This document shows positions 8,867-16,648 of a DNA stretch of 64,000 nt, piece after piece; position 1 is the first letter of the stretch, and each line of letters opens with the position of its first letter. The DNA is from an uncultured Flavobacteriales bacterium (GTDB lineage Bacteria > Bacteroidota > Bacteroidia > Flavobacteriales_G > Salibacteraceae). The stretch covers positions 16,768-80,767 of the forward strand of contig CALCCE010000050.1 in assembly GCA_937899835.1 (NCBI GenBank), read 5' to 3'. Below the pieces are notes generated by a model. That model searched no databases. It was not told where the DNA came from and saw only the letters and a list, made by a program, of their open reading frames with translations. Made by a program: the position numbers and the translations under genes.

Positions 8867-10135
8867 TTATTGTGATCCTAAAAATTGCCGCAACCGACTA
8901 ACAAACTGCTGCCCATCTTCTCGGGTGGGAAGCAAAGCCTTGATGGAAAAGCCCGTATAACGCAGGAAAAACCAAAGTTGGTAAGCCGTGGCTGCTGAGT
9001 AGGAAGCTGTGGCGGTTAAGCCGGCCCCTGCAATTTCATAACTGGGAATTAATCCAAATCCCAATACTAAAGTAAAGCCAAGGCCGATGATAGAGCTGTA
9101 GGCGTTGACCTTTAGCAGGCCTACACCAGCAAAATAATGACTGAGGATGCTGGAAACGGCAAAAACGGCAACCCCGGGAGCGAGGAAATAAAGCACTGAT
9201 TTCACTTGCGAAAACTCGGGCCCAAAAAGAAAGGTGTAAAAGGCGTTGGGCAGCAACAAAGCAGGAATCAATAAAGCCAATACCGATAAAAAGCTAAATT
9301 TTAGCAAGTCTAAGGTTAGTCTTCGGTTTGCATTTTCGTCCTGGCTGTTGGAAATGTGTGCGTATTGAACTGTAGATATTCCACGGCTGATGACCCAAAA
9401 CACCTCACTCAGTTGAATGCCAGTAGAGTAGACCCCAACGCTGGCTACTCCGTGCCATTCTTTTAGCAGAAAAAAACTGAGGCGGTAGTTCAACAGCTGG
9501 GCCAGATTGCCCAATTGCGCAAAAAATCCATACCGCGCCATTTCTTTGATCTCTTTGCCCATTCCGCGCAAGCTGGTCCAGGTCCATTCCGGGGCGATGC
9601 GCCAAAAGCTCAACAGCAACATGCTTCCATTGGCAACGTACAGCGCAGCAAGGTAATCTTGCAAATCTCGCGGACCATCCAAAAACATCAGTCCGGTAAA
9701 TACCGCTATCAGCAGGCCAACTTGCATGATGGACAACCAATTGTATTCTTTCACCCGATCGCGGCCCAACAGCACCATTTGGTTGACGACCCCAAGCGAT
9801 TGAATGAGGCTGATGGCCAGCAAATGCCATCCAAGTTCTGACGGGGCCAATTCTATAAGAATGAGCCCTGCGGAAACCGCCGAACAGGCCACCACACACC
9901 AGGTATAGGCCGAAATCACCATTTTGAAAACATCCAACCGTGGGACGAGGTAGACCAAGGCCGGCCCACCAATGAATTGAGTGAATTGAATGACCAGGGT
10001 GATGTTGAGGACCAACAAGGCTACTTCACCCTTCCCTTCATCGCCCAGAAAGTGAGTAGTGGCAATCACCAGAAAAAACTGGATGATGTTCACCAAAAAT
10101 CGGGAGCCTATCGTGGCAAGAATTTTTCCAAACAT
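8867..10135 (-). CDS. Polysaccharide flippase, MOP/Wzx superfamily
   Basis: 422 residues, almost entirely hydrophobic, with about 12 predicted membrane segments. The N-terminal pattern (SRFLVNIIQFFLVIATTHFL, then GDEGKGEVALLVLN) is typical of oligosaccharide flippases, which move undecaprenyl-linked sugars across the inner membrane. It starts 12 bases after the GT9 gene and is last in a minus-strand run behind copA and the glycosyltransferase. The neighbouring sugar transferase supports a role in surface polysaccharide or LPS export. Substrate unknown. Confidence 0.85.
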   Translation of the reverse strand: MFGKILATIGSRFLVNIIQFFLVIATTHFLGDEGKGEVALLVLNITLVIQFTQFIGGPALVYLVPRLDVFKMVISAYTWCVVACSAVSAGLILIELAPSELGWHLLAISLIQSLGVVNQMVLLGRDRVKEYNWLSIMQVGLLIAVFTGLMFLDGPRDLQDYLAALYVANGSMLLLSFWRIAPEWTWTSLRGMGKEIKEMARYGFFAQLGNLAQLLNYRLSFFLLKEWHGVASVGVYSTGIQLSEVFWVISRGISTVQYAHISNSQDENANRRLTLDLLKFSFLSVLALLIPALLLPNAFYTFLFGPEFSQVKSVLYFLAPGVAVFAVSSILSHYFAGVGLLKVNAYSSIIGLGFTLVLGFGLIPSYEIAGAGLTATASYSAATAYQLWFFLRYTGFSIKALLPTREDGQQFVSRLRQFLGSQ

Positions 10136-10147
10136 GCGTTTTGCTCG

Positions 10148-11233
10148 TCAGGAACGGAGAATTGCCCCCGATTCGTCTACGTAATCGTTAAATGCATTGA
10201 TAACCATGATGGGAGTAAGGTCTCTGAGGCATCGAAAATCGGGACATTTTTCCGGTTGTGTCACCCGACTTTGGTTGGGAGTTAGCCAGGAGTTGCAAGG
10301 GCGGCAGTCCATCTTGGGATTGAAGATCATACCGTGGTGTGGCCCAAACAAGCGGTGGTAACCGTACATATTAAAGTCAGAAGCGCCCCAAATGGTAAAA
10401 GTAGGTCGGCCCAGGGCCACGGCAAGGTGCATCAGGCCACTGTCGCAACCCAGGTACAACTGCGCTTGTGCAATCACGCTGTTCAATTCGCTGATCGTGG
10501 TTTTCCCCACCAGCGAATGCACGTTGGGCAAGTTGCGTTTCATGATCCTTTCCGCTAGTTCGGTTTCGTTCTTATCGCCCAGCAAAACAAACTCGTGTTT
10601 GGGAAACTGCCGACTCACCACGGTGAGAAAAGCAATCCAATGGTCCAGGGGCCAGTTTTTGTATTGCACTTTGTTGTTGGCAGCACTTACCTGGGCCACG
10701 ATATAATCACCTTGAAGCACCGGCAACAATTCCTGAACCGCCGGGTTTTCCAACGCTTCTACGGAAGGAAATTTTCCGGGTAAGCGCATCATGGACTCTT
10801 CGATGTCGGCATCCTTGTAATTGGAATACAGCAACTTCATGTTTTGAGTCGTTTCATGAACGTGGCGGGTGGGCGGTTGCACCTTTAAAAAGTGTTTCAA
10901 AAAGGGAGGTAACCGCCGTGGAATATGGTTGGTGATGGTTTTATTGGAAATGGTGTTGGCCAGCAGGATGTTTTTCCGGGTAGCTGAAAAGAAATCGAGG
11001 TACGCCTCATCAAACGATTTCACCCGGGAAGTGCCAAACCTCACCCAATCCTGATTTTGTTTCAAGGTGTGTATTTCGTCCAGCAATCCGCTGTGCTCAA
11101 ACAACTGTTCGATGCTTTGGTCAGATACAAAAACGCCTACCAATTCGTTTGCCCGGGCTTTCAGCTTTTTCATCAGGGGCAAGAGCAGCAGCGCATTGCC
11201 CAAACCAGCAGATACGAAAAGGACAATTTTCAT
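10148..11233 (-). CDS. Glycosyltransferase family 9 (heptosyltransferase-like)
   Basis: 361 residues. The C-terminal half carries the family 9 signature: KNWPLDHWIAFL, then a region with YLGCDSGLMHLAVALGRPTF and IWGASDFNMYGY, which forms the nucleotide-sugar pocket in ADP-heptose:LPS heptosyltransferases. Late cysteines (DCRPCNSW, CPDFRC) are also frequent in this family. It probably adds a sugar to lipopolysaccharide core or a related glycan on the cytoplasmic side. It lies 16 bases from copA upstream and 12 from the flippase downstream, so co-transcription is likely. Donor and acceptor cannot be read from sequence. Confidence 0.85.
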   Translation of the reverse strand: MKIVLFVSAGLGNALLLLPLMKKLKARANELVGVFVSDQSIEQLFEHSGLLDEIHTLKQNQDWVRFGTSRVKSFDEAYLDFFSATRKNILLANTISNKTITNHIPRRLPPFLKHFLKVQPPTRHVHETTQNMKLLYSNYKDADIEESMMRLPGKFPSVEALENPAVQELLPVLQGDYIVAQVSAANNKVQYKNWPLDHWIAFLTVVSRQFPKHEFVLLGDKNETELAERIMKRNLPNVHSLVGKTTISELNSVIAQAQLYLGCDSGLMHLAVALGRPTFTIWGASDFNMYGYHRLFGPHHGMIFNPKMDCRPCNSWLTPNQSRVTQPEKCPDFRCLRDLTPIMVINAFNDYVDESGAILRS

Positions 11234-11249
11234 GCTACGGGCAGTAGGG

Positions 11250-13388
11250 CTAACCGAGTTTTTTGTATTTCAACCGAATCGAATTACCGATTACCATAAC
11301 ATCGGAAAAAGCCATGGCCAGGGCCGCAACCATGGGATGCAGGCCTCCGAAAGCAGCAACCGGAATGGCAATGATATTATAGAAAAAGGCCCAAAACAAA
11401 TTTTGTTTGATGGTGAGAAGAGTATGGTGGCCGATTTGATGGGCTTTCACCAGCTGTTGCAGGTTTTGCCCGTCGAGCACCACTACCTGAGCCGATTGTA
11501 GCGCTACCGGGGTGGCATTCCCGAAGGAAATGCCCACCGTTGACCGGGCCAGGGCCGGGGCATCGTTTACTCCATCGCCCACCATGGCAGTAGGCCCTAT
11601 TTCAGTGGCCGCATCGATGATTGAAAGCTTGTCGTGCGGGAGTTGTTCGGCATGCAGTTCATCAATCCCTAATTCCTGGGCAACTGCTTCCACTTTGCTT
11701 TGGCGATCGCCACTCACCAGCACCGTTCGAAGCTTCAAGGCCTGCAGTTGTTGTATGGTGGTAGCGGCACCGGGCAATACTTCATCTTCCAAATCGATAC
11801 CGGCTACGAGTTCCTCGTTTTTCAACAAGTAAAATGAATGCTCGGCGGGAGGAGGGTTGTCGGCGAGGAGTCGGTGGTTCCCTACCGCCCAGGAAACGCC
11901 TGCGGCATCCGTGGCCCGCAGGCCAATGCCTTTCAGTTCTTCTACCGCCTGCAAGGGGGCAGCTTCCACTTCCTCTTGCCAACGATCGACGATCGAACGC
12001 GCCAGCGGGTGATTGGAATGCTGTTCAAGGGCCAATACCTGTTCGCGTGCTACCTTTTGATCGATACCATTATATAAGGTGAGGTCTTTTACCTGAAACT
12101 TCCCTGAAGTAAGGGTGCCCGTTTTATCAAATAAGAAAGTTTTTACCGAAGCCAGTTTCTCTAAAGTGTCGCCACCGCGAATCAAAATGCCGCTTTTGGC
12201 GGCTCGGCCGAGGCCTACCATCACTGCAGTGGGAGTTGCCAATCCCATGGCACAGGGACACGAAATCACCAACACTGCTACTGCTTGCATCAAGGCTTGG
12301 GCCATACGGAGTTCAAAAACAAAATACCCTAACGTAAAAGTGAGCAGAGCAATTGCCAATACCACCGGAACAAATACTGCACTTATTCGGTCGCCCAGTT
12401 TTTGGATGACCGGTTGTTTTTGGCGGGCTTCTTTTACCAGGGCAATGATGCGGGCCAATAGGGTATCGTCTCCTACTTGCTCAGCTCGCATATTTAGATT
12501 ACCGTCGAGCAAAATCGTGCCACCCACCACTTGCTCTCCCGCAGCCACCGCAATGGGTTCACTCTCACCCGTCACCAGCGAGGCGTCTACTAGTCCACCA
12601 CCTTCCAGCACCAGGCCATCTACCGGTATCCGGTCTCCGGTGTTGACTTGTAGTTTGTCGCCCACCTCCAGTTGGTCCACATCCACCTCTTCGATTTGCT
12701 CATAGCGCACAATCACAATGATTCGCCGGGCTTTTTGAGGTTGCAGGGCCGCCAATTCACGCATGGCGGTAGTGGTTTGTTTTACCGAACGGTGTTCAAG
12801 CACGTTGCCCAACAGCACCAGGGTAATGATGGTGGCCGTTGTTTCAAAAAACAGGTAGTTGTGGACTTCCGAAGTGCCGAAATGCAAGAGTACACCCCCG
12901 ATGCTGTAGCCAAAAGCAGCGGTGGCTCCGGTGAAAATCAAAACGTCCATGTTGGGCACCCGCGCTTTCAAAGAAGCGATGGCACTTTTCCCAATTTGTA
13001 GCACCCCGGTAAAGTACACCGGCAGGCAGAGCAGGAATTGGATCAAAGGGTGGTTGATCCAGGCCGATTCGGGGAAAAACATGTGCCCGAAAAGGAAGAT
13101 TGAAAAAGGGAGGGTAAAATAGAAGCGCTTTTCTAAGGTAGACCAACGCGGAGCAGGGCCAGCTTCTGTCTCGGGTAGGCGCGCCTTGTACCCTAAGGCA
13201 TTGATGGTTTGCAGGGCCTCCTCTACGGGATGCTCCGAATCAGGCGACAGCAGTGCTTCTCCGGAGGCAAAGTCTACCTGAACATCTTGAAAACCCTCGT
13301 TTTTCAGGGCTTTGGAAACTCCCAACGCACAATTGTTGCAAGTCATTCCTTCCACCTGAAGGACTACCGATGTTTCAGAATTGCCCAT
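11250..13388 (-). CDS. copA: Copper-translocating P1B-type ATPase CopA
   Basis: 712 residues from the ATG at 13388; the frame is open further upstream, but the first 50 residues of that longer form look non-coding and a -7 box lies just 5 bases before this ATG. One N-terminal metal-binding domain (GMTCNNC, Cys17/Cys20), the membrane CPC motif (SCPCAMGLATP, about 375), the phosphorylation site DKTGTLTSG (about 420), the HP motif (SNHPLA) and the hinge GDGVNDAPALA (about 602) are all present. It exports cytoplasmic Cu(I) using ATP. In the last membrane helix the usual MxxSS of CopA reads MAFSD, so one canonical metal-site serine is an aspartate. No copper chaperone or regulator is adjacent. Confidence 0.93.
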   Translation of the reverse strand: MGNSETSVVLQVEGMTCNNCALGVSKALKNEGFQDVQVDFASGEALLSPDSEHPVEEALQTINALGYKARLPETEAGPAPRWSTLEKRFYFTLPFSIFLFGHMFFPESAWINHPLIQFLLCLPVYFTGVLQIGKSAIASLKARVPNMDVLIFTGATAAFGYSIGGVLLHFGTSEVHNYLFFETTATIITLVLLGNVLEHRSVKQTTTAMRELAALQPQKARRIIVIVRYEQIEEVDVDQLEVGDKLQVNTGDRIPVDGLVLEGGGLVDASLVTGESEPIAVAAGEQVVGGTILLDGNLNMRAEQVGDDTLLARIIALVKEARQKQPVIQKLGDRISAVFVPVVLAIALLTFTLGYFVFELRMAQALMQAVAVLVISCPCAMGLATPTAVMVGLGRAAKSGILIRGGDTLEKLASVKTFLFDKTGTLTSGKFQVKDLTLYNGIDQKVAREQVLALEQHSNHPLARSIVDRWQEEVEAAPLQAVEELKGIGLRATDAAGVSWAVGNHRLLADNPPPAEHSFYLLKNEELVAGIDLEDEVLPGAATTIQQLQALKLRTVLVSGDRQSKVEAVAQELGIDELHAEQLPHDKLSIIDAATEIGPTAMVGDGVNDAPALARSTVGISFGNATPVALQSAQVVVLDGQNLQQLVKAHQIGHHTLLTIKQNLFWAFFYNIIAIPVAAFGGLHPMVAALAMAFSDVMVIGNSIRLKYKKLG

Positions 13389-13393
13389 CTCTG

Positions 13394-13401
13394 CAAATTT
13401 A
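13394..13401 (-). promoter_or_regulatory. -7 promoter element TAAATTTG of copA
   Basis: Exact TAnnTTTG match on the minus strand, ending 5 bases before the copA ATG. The expected start of transcription would fall at or next to the ATG, so the messenger may be leaderless. It also decides between the short and long copA starts. Confidence 0.5.
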
Positions 13402-13641
13402 CAAATTGTGAGTAAGGGCCCCGTGTCGGGTCTGCTACATACTTGGATTTCTGGTGGAGCAGGGGTGATCTGCCTACAGGCAATAAATGAAAACTCCCCG
13501 AGTTGTTCGCCAGCGACAAGGCCGAAAGCAACCAGCACACCAGGAATTCGCTACCCGAAATTTGCATAAATGGCCTTCCATTTCAATGGCCTCTCCATAG
13601 AGGGCATATAGACAAGGTGAAGAAAAGCTTAGAATAAAGCC

Positions 13642-14379
13642 TTAAAGCGTGGTGCCGGATTTAGCCTGCCACTCTTGGAAAGTGTATTGGGTATTGGAGC
13701 CGCCATCTGCAGCAAACACCACGATAGTGCTCTGGTCGTAGTCGATTTCCGCTTTCAGGGCTCCACTTCGTCTGAAAATGCGGTGAACGCCAACCGGTTT
13801 TCCCTGATCATTGCCCACCTGTACAATTTTGCCTTCGTAAAAATTTTCCCCAAAAGTGTAGGGAATTTCAAGAGTAGCCGAGTCGGTATACAATTGAAAC
13901 CCATCGGGATGAAGGAGCAGCGTATCCAAGGCTTTGGGATGGGCTGTCCACTGCAACAAGTCGATGTAATAATAAGAAGCCACTTCTGGTATCGAATCGC
14001 TGCGATGGTATTCCAGCGCATAACCCGACCGTTGGCCGTAGTTGTAGTCCATGGCTTTTGTCCCACCCTCTGCTTCGTATTCAAAACACCGGCCATTGCG
14101 GTAACCCCCTTCATAAAATTCCAGTTTCCACAGTCGGCCACCGATTCGGAATTCCCAACGGCCCTGTTTCAGGTGGTTTACATCGGTTTGGTTGATGGGG
14201 ATGGTGTCCGAAACGTCTACAGTATCTGATATAACTTTATATAAGGTATCGGTCATGCCCGTTTTCCCGTTGGCAGCATCTTCCTCAGTGCGATTCCCAT
14301 CCCCACAAGCACAAAGCCAACCGGCGAGGAACAGTCCACAATAAAGAGCAGAAAAACGAAAACGGAAACACGATGCCAT
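13642..14379 (-). CDS. Lipoprotein with MORN/YwqK-like repeats
   Basis: 245 residues. A type II signal peptide ends in LCAC, followed by GDGNRTEED, so it should be lipidated and exported. The body has repeated G-x-W/Y-x-x-Y/F motifs (QGRWEFRIGG, GYRNGRCFEYEA, GQRSGYALEYHRSD) like the MORN-type repeats of the YwqK family. Members of that family are often annotated as antitoxins, but the exported location here makes a surface or periplasmic structural role more likely. Two other exported proteins of this style occur at 20791 and 46656. Function unknown. Confidence 0.7.
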   Translation of the reverse strand: MASCFRFRFSALYCGLFLAGWLCACGDGNRTEEDAANGKTGMTDTLYKVISDTVDVSDTIPINQTDVNHLKQGRWEFRIGGRLWKLEFYEGGYRNGRCFEYEAEGGTKAMDYNYGQRSGYALEYHRSDSIPEVASYYYIDLLQWTAHPKALDTLLLHPDGFQLYTDSATLEIPYTFGENFYEGKIVQVGNDQGKPVGVHRIFRRSGALKAEIDYDQSTIVVFAADGGSNTQYTFQEWQAKSGTTL

Positions 14380-14571
14380 CTAACGAGGGGGTAAAGCTCG
14401 AAAGTAGAAAACCCAGCCCAAAAAAGCGCCCCTTTCAGTCCAACCGTTCATGAAGCACCAATCCCCCGAAGGACACAACCGCTACTGAACCAGAAATTTA
14501 GGCCGCTCCGTCCATCCCAAGCACCCACTGATTTTTTCCACCCAAAGCCGCCTGAGTTTCGAAAATCTGTT

Positions 14572-14579
14572 TATTTTTG
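14572..14579 (+). promoter_or_regulatory. -7 promoter element TATTTTTG of tRNA-His
   Basis: Exact TAnnTTTG match about 60 bases before the tRNA-His gene on the same strand. No clear -33 element at the preferred distance. Confidence 0.35.
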
Positions 14580-14639
14580 CTGCCCGGTTTGCGGAAATGC
14601 TTCGGCTTTCCCCAATCCAAAAATCGTTCTGATTTTCCT

Positions 14640-14714
14640 GGTGCTTGTAGTTCAGTTGGTTAGAATGCCAGATTGTGGTTCTGGAGGTCGCCGGTTCAAA
14701 TCCGGTCAGGCACC
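14640..14714 (+). tRNA. trnH: tRNA-His (anticodon GTG)
   Basis: The acceptor arms GTGCTTG and CAGGCAC pair over seven positions. The anticodon stem CCAGA/TCTGG holds the loop TTGTGGT, with GTG as anticodon. The T loop TTCAAAT is normal. An extra G at 14640 faces C14714, the G-1:C73 pair that identifies tRNA-His. CCA is not encoded. Confidence 0.97.
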
Positions 14715-14758
14715 CTAAAGTTGAAAGCCTCTTCGAGTTATCGGGGAGGCTTTTTTTG
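14701..14758 (+). repeat. Attachment-like direct repeat, copy 1 (tRNA-His 3' end plus terminator)
   Basis: 58 bases covering the last 14 bases of tRNA-His and the hairpin behind it. It matches 16476-16533 at 48 of 58 positions with no gaps, so it may be the left boundary of an integrated element. Confidence 0.55.
14724..14758 (+). terminator. Terminator of tRNA-His
   Basis: AAGCCTC pairs with GAGGCTT and is followed by seven T. It begins 10 bases after the tRNA. Confidence 0.85.
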
Positions 14759-15044
14759 TTGGGGAGTTTTGACGGATATAGCCCAATTAGCTATGCGTAG
14801 TCTTAGATTTCTGTATAGAGTCCTTGTATGACGAATTTGTTTCTCTTTTAGAGATTTAAATTTCTGCTTTTGAAGCTGCTGAGTTAGAAGAGCGAATTTT
14901 TAGTATCCCAGGTGTTGAATTTATATGTTAAACTCTAATTATTGTATTGAAAGGACTGCAACTTTTTTAATGTTTTGGTTTTGATTAGTAATGTTTCGAT
15001 GCGTGCTATTGCTTTCTATGGGCTTATTGGTCATAGAGGTGCCT

Positions 15045-16019
15045 TTAAAACAGTTGCGTTTGAATATCATCAGGTTCATTGCTAATTAATTGAATAAACT
15101 TGATTCTGGGGAGCTTCTCATTCAGTTCTCCAGATTTTTTGTTTAATCTATCAACAAATCCCTTAATTATACAGTTGGTGAACAATGCGTCTTTGAAGTT
15201 TTTGATATTTCCCTCATTTGGATATGAAGTCAAAATATGGCCTTGGTACATGAATCCAATAGTATTAGAGCTCTCATTGCCCCGTGTTATATGTCCTTCA
15301 AGTTCTACATATGAATCATGTTCCAACTCTGGAAAAAGTATTTCATCTTCATCTTCGTCAGGGATAAAAATGCTTTTTTCAGTTGCTCGAACTCGTATAA
15401 ATTGCTTATCTGATCTTTCTTTGTCTTCAAATCCAATTACTAATTCTCTCTCGACCTCAATTATTCGAGCCAAACTGACAAAAAGATTAGGTGGACAATT
15501 AGAAAATACTTCTAAATATTTCACTGGAACTTCCATAAGTTCCCCTTTGTCATTTTCAAGGTTTACAACCTTATTATTTTTGGAAAATGTGAGCTTTTTA
15601 AACTTCTTTTTTGTGAAGTTCCCTAAATGAAGAGCAATTTTAAATACCCATGTCATTGAGCTATATGCGTCTTTGAAGATTGATTTAAACCCTACCTCCT
15701 TAAAGTCATTTTTCGCCATTTCAGATAATGCACTTCCGAAGTATTTAGAGGCGCCCCATGCCGTGACTGTTTTTAAGAATATTGCATCAAAGTTTTCAAG
15801 GAATATAGTTTCCCAGCTGCCTTTTGTTATCCTCACCGGGATTTCGAATTCAACTTGTTTTAAGTCACGACTTTCTTGAAATAGGAAGTATCTAAGGGCC
15901 TCATCAACATTAATTAAAATTTCCCTTGCCTTCTTCGCATCCATGAACCCATCATTTACTAATTCTCCTTCATATTTGAGAAATGCAAAAATGTTTATGT
16001 CGTCAGGCTCTGTTTTCAT
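15045..16019 (-). CDS. Unknown protein, cargo of the tRNA-His element
   Basis: 324 residues, soluble, with no signal peptide or membrane segment. The base composition is clearly AT-richer than genes on either side. Visible: an N-terminal part with FEIPVRITKGSWE, a short Lys-rich stretch (TKKKFKKLTFSKNNK, about 138-152), an acidic loop (PDEDEDEILFPELEHD), and a C-terminal part YVELEGHITRGNESSNTIGF that may be a small beta barrel. I do not recognise a family with confidence; proteins of this general look occur as single genes in genomic islands. It is the only convincing gene between the two copies of the tRNA-His-linked repeat, so horizontal acquisition is likely. No function is proposed. Confidence 0.75.
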   Translation of the reverse strand: MKTEPDDINIFAFLKYEGELVNDGFMDAKKAREILINVDEALRYFLFQESRDLKQVEFEIPVRITKGSWETIFLENFDAIFLKTVTAWGASKYFGSALSEMAKNDFKEVGFKSIFKDAYSSMTWVFKIALHLGNFTKKKFKKLTFSKNNKVVNLENDKGELMEVPVKYLEVFSNCPPNLFVSLARIIEVERELVIGFEDKERSDKQFIRVRATEKSIFIPDEDEDEILFPELEHDSYVELEGHITRGNESSNTIGFMYQGHILTSYPNEGNIKNFKDALFTNCIIKGFVDRLNKKSGELNEKLPRIKFIQLISNEPDDIQTQLF

Positions 16020-16475
16020 TTTTTAATATTATGACCAACGTGCGAGTCTGCACCCCAGAGTGAATGTGTGTCTTACCTTAATACTTATATTCTAAGTATG
16101 TATAAAATAATTTACCCATCAAGCAATTGAAATAATCGCATTTGTCACCTTGATCCGAATTGTGAAGGACTTAGTTTTTTCTAAGTCCTGAGCTTTTTTC
16201 GAAACTCCGCTATGATGAATCAAAGTTTTGAGATTCTACGTTACTTATAGATAGATCATTCTTGGTCAAGTAAATATAATCCTTGGTTATTCGCAATCCT
16301 CTCAAGAGGGTATAATTAATTTTGAGAGAGTGGGTGAAACCAAGTATTGCAATTAAATGGAAAACAAAACAATTTAGCGTTGTTAGGGTGTTTTGCACAA
16401 AAAAATCATTTACTATTTAAATGAAATTGATTCGCGATCTTCTCTAAATCCCCCTACAAAAACGTTAGAAATTTT
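16020..16475. other. AT-rich non-coding stretch with one hairpin
   Basis: No convincing gene. A 9-bp hairpin at 16166-16189 (AGGACTTAG-T6-CTAAGTCCT), followed by GAGCTTTTTTC, could be a plus-strand terminator remnant. A 62-codon minus-strand frame at 16210-16398 lacks any supporting feature. Confidence 0.5.
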
Positions 16476-16533
16476 TCCCGCCAGTCAACCTAAAGTTGAA
16501 TGCCTTTTCGAGAAATCGGAAAGGCTTTTTTTG
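16476..16533 (+). repeat. Attachment-like direct repeat, copy 2 (decayed tRNA 3' end plus terminator)
   Basis: It matches the tRNA-His 3' end and terminator at 48 of 58 positions. The hairpin stem has changed on both sides (GCCTTT / AAAGGC instead of GCCTC / GAGGC), so it still folds and still has a seven-T tail. No full tRNA precedes it. Confidence 0.55.
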
Positions 16534-16648
16534 GTGGTGGAGGAGTAATTTAAATCTTTACAGATAGGTTGGACAATATTTCTATCCCCGAAAGCAATTG
16601 ATACATAACAAGTACAAAGGCTTCAATAGAAATCGAGTCCTGGGTATT

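Noticed and set aside
16210..16398. 62-codon minus-strand frame beside the tRNA-His element
   Set aside because: AT-rich, no motif, and no sign of a promoter.
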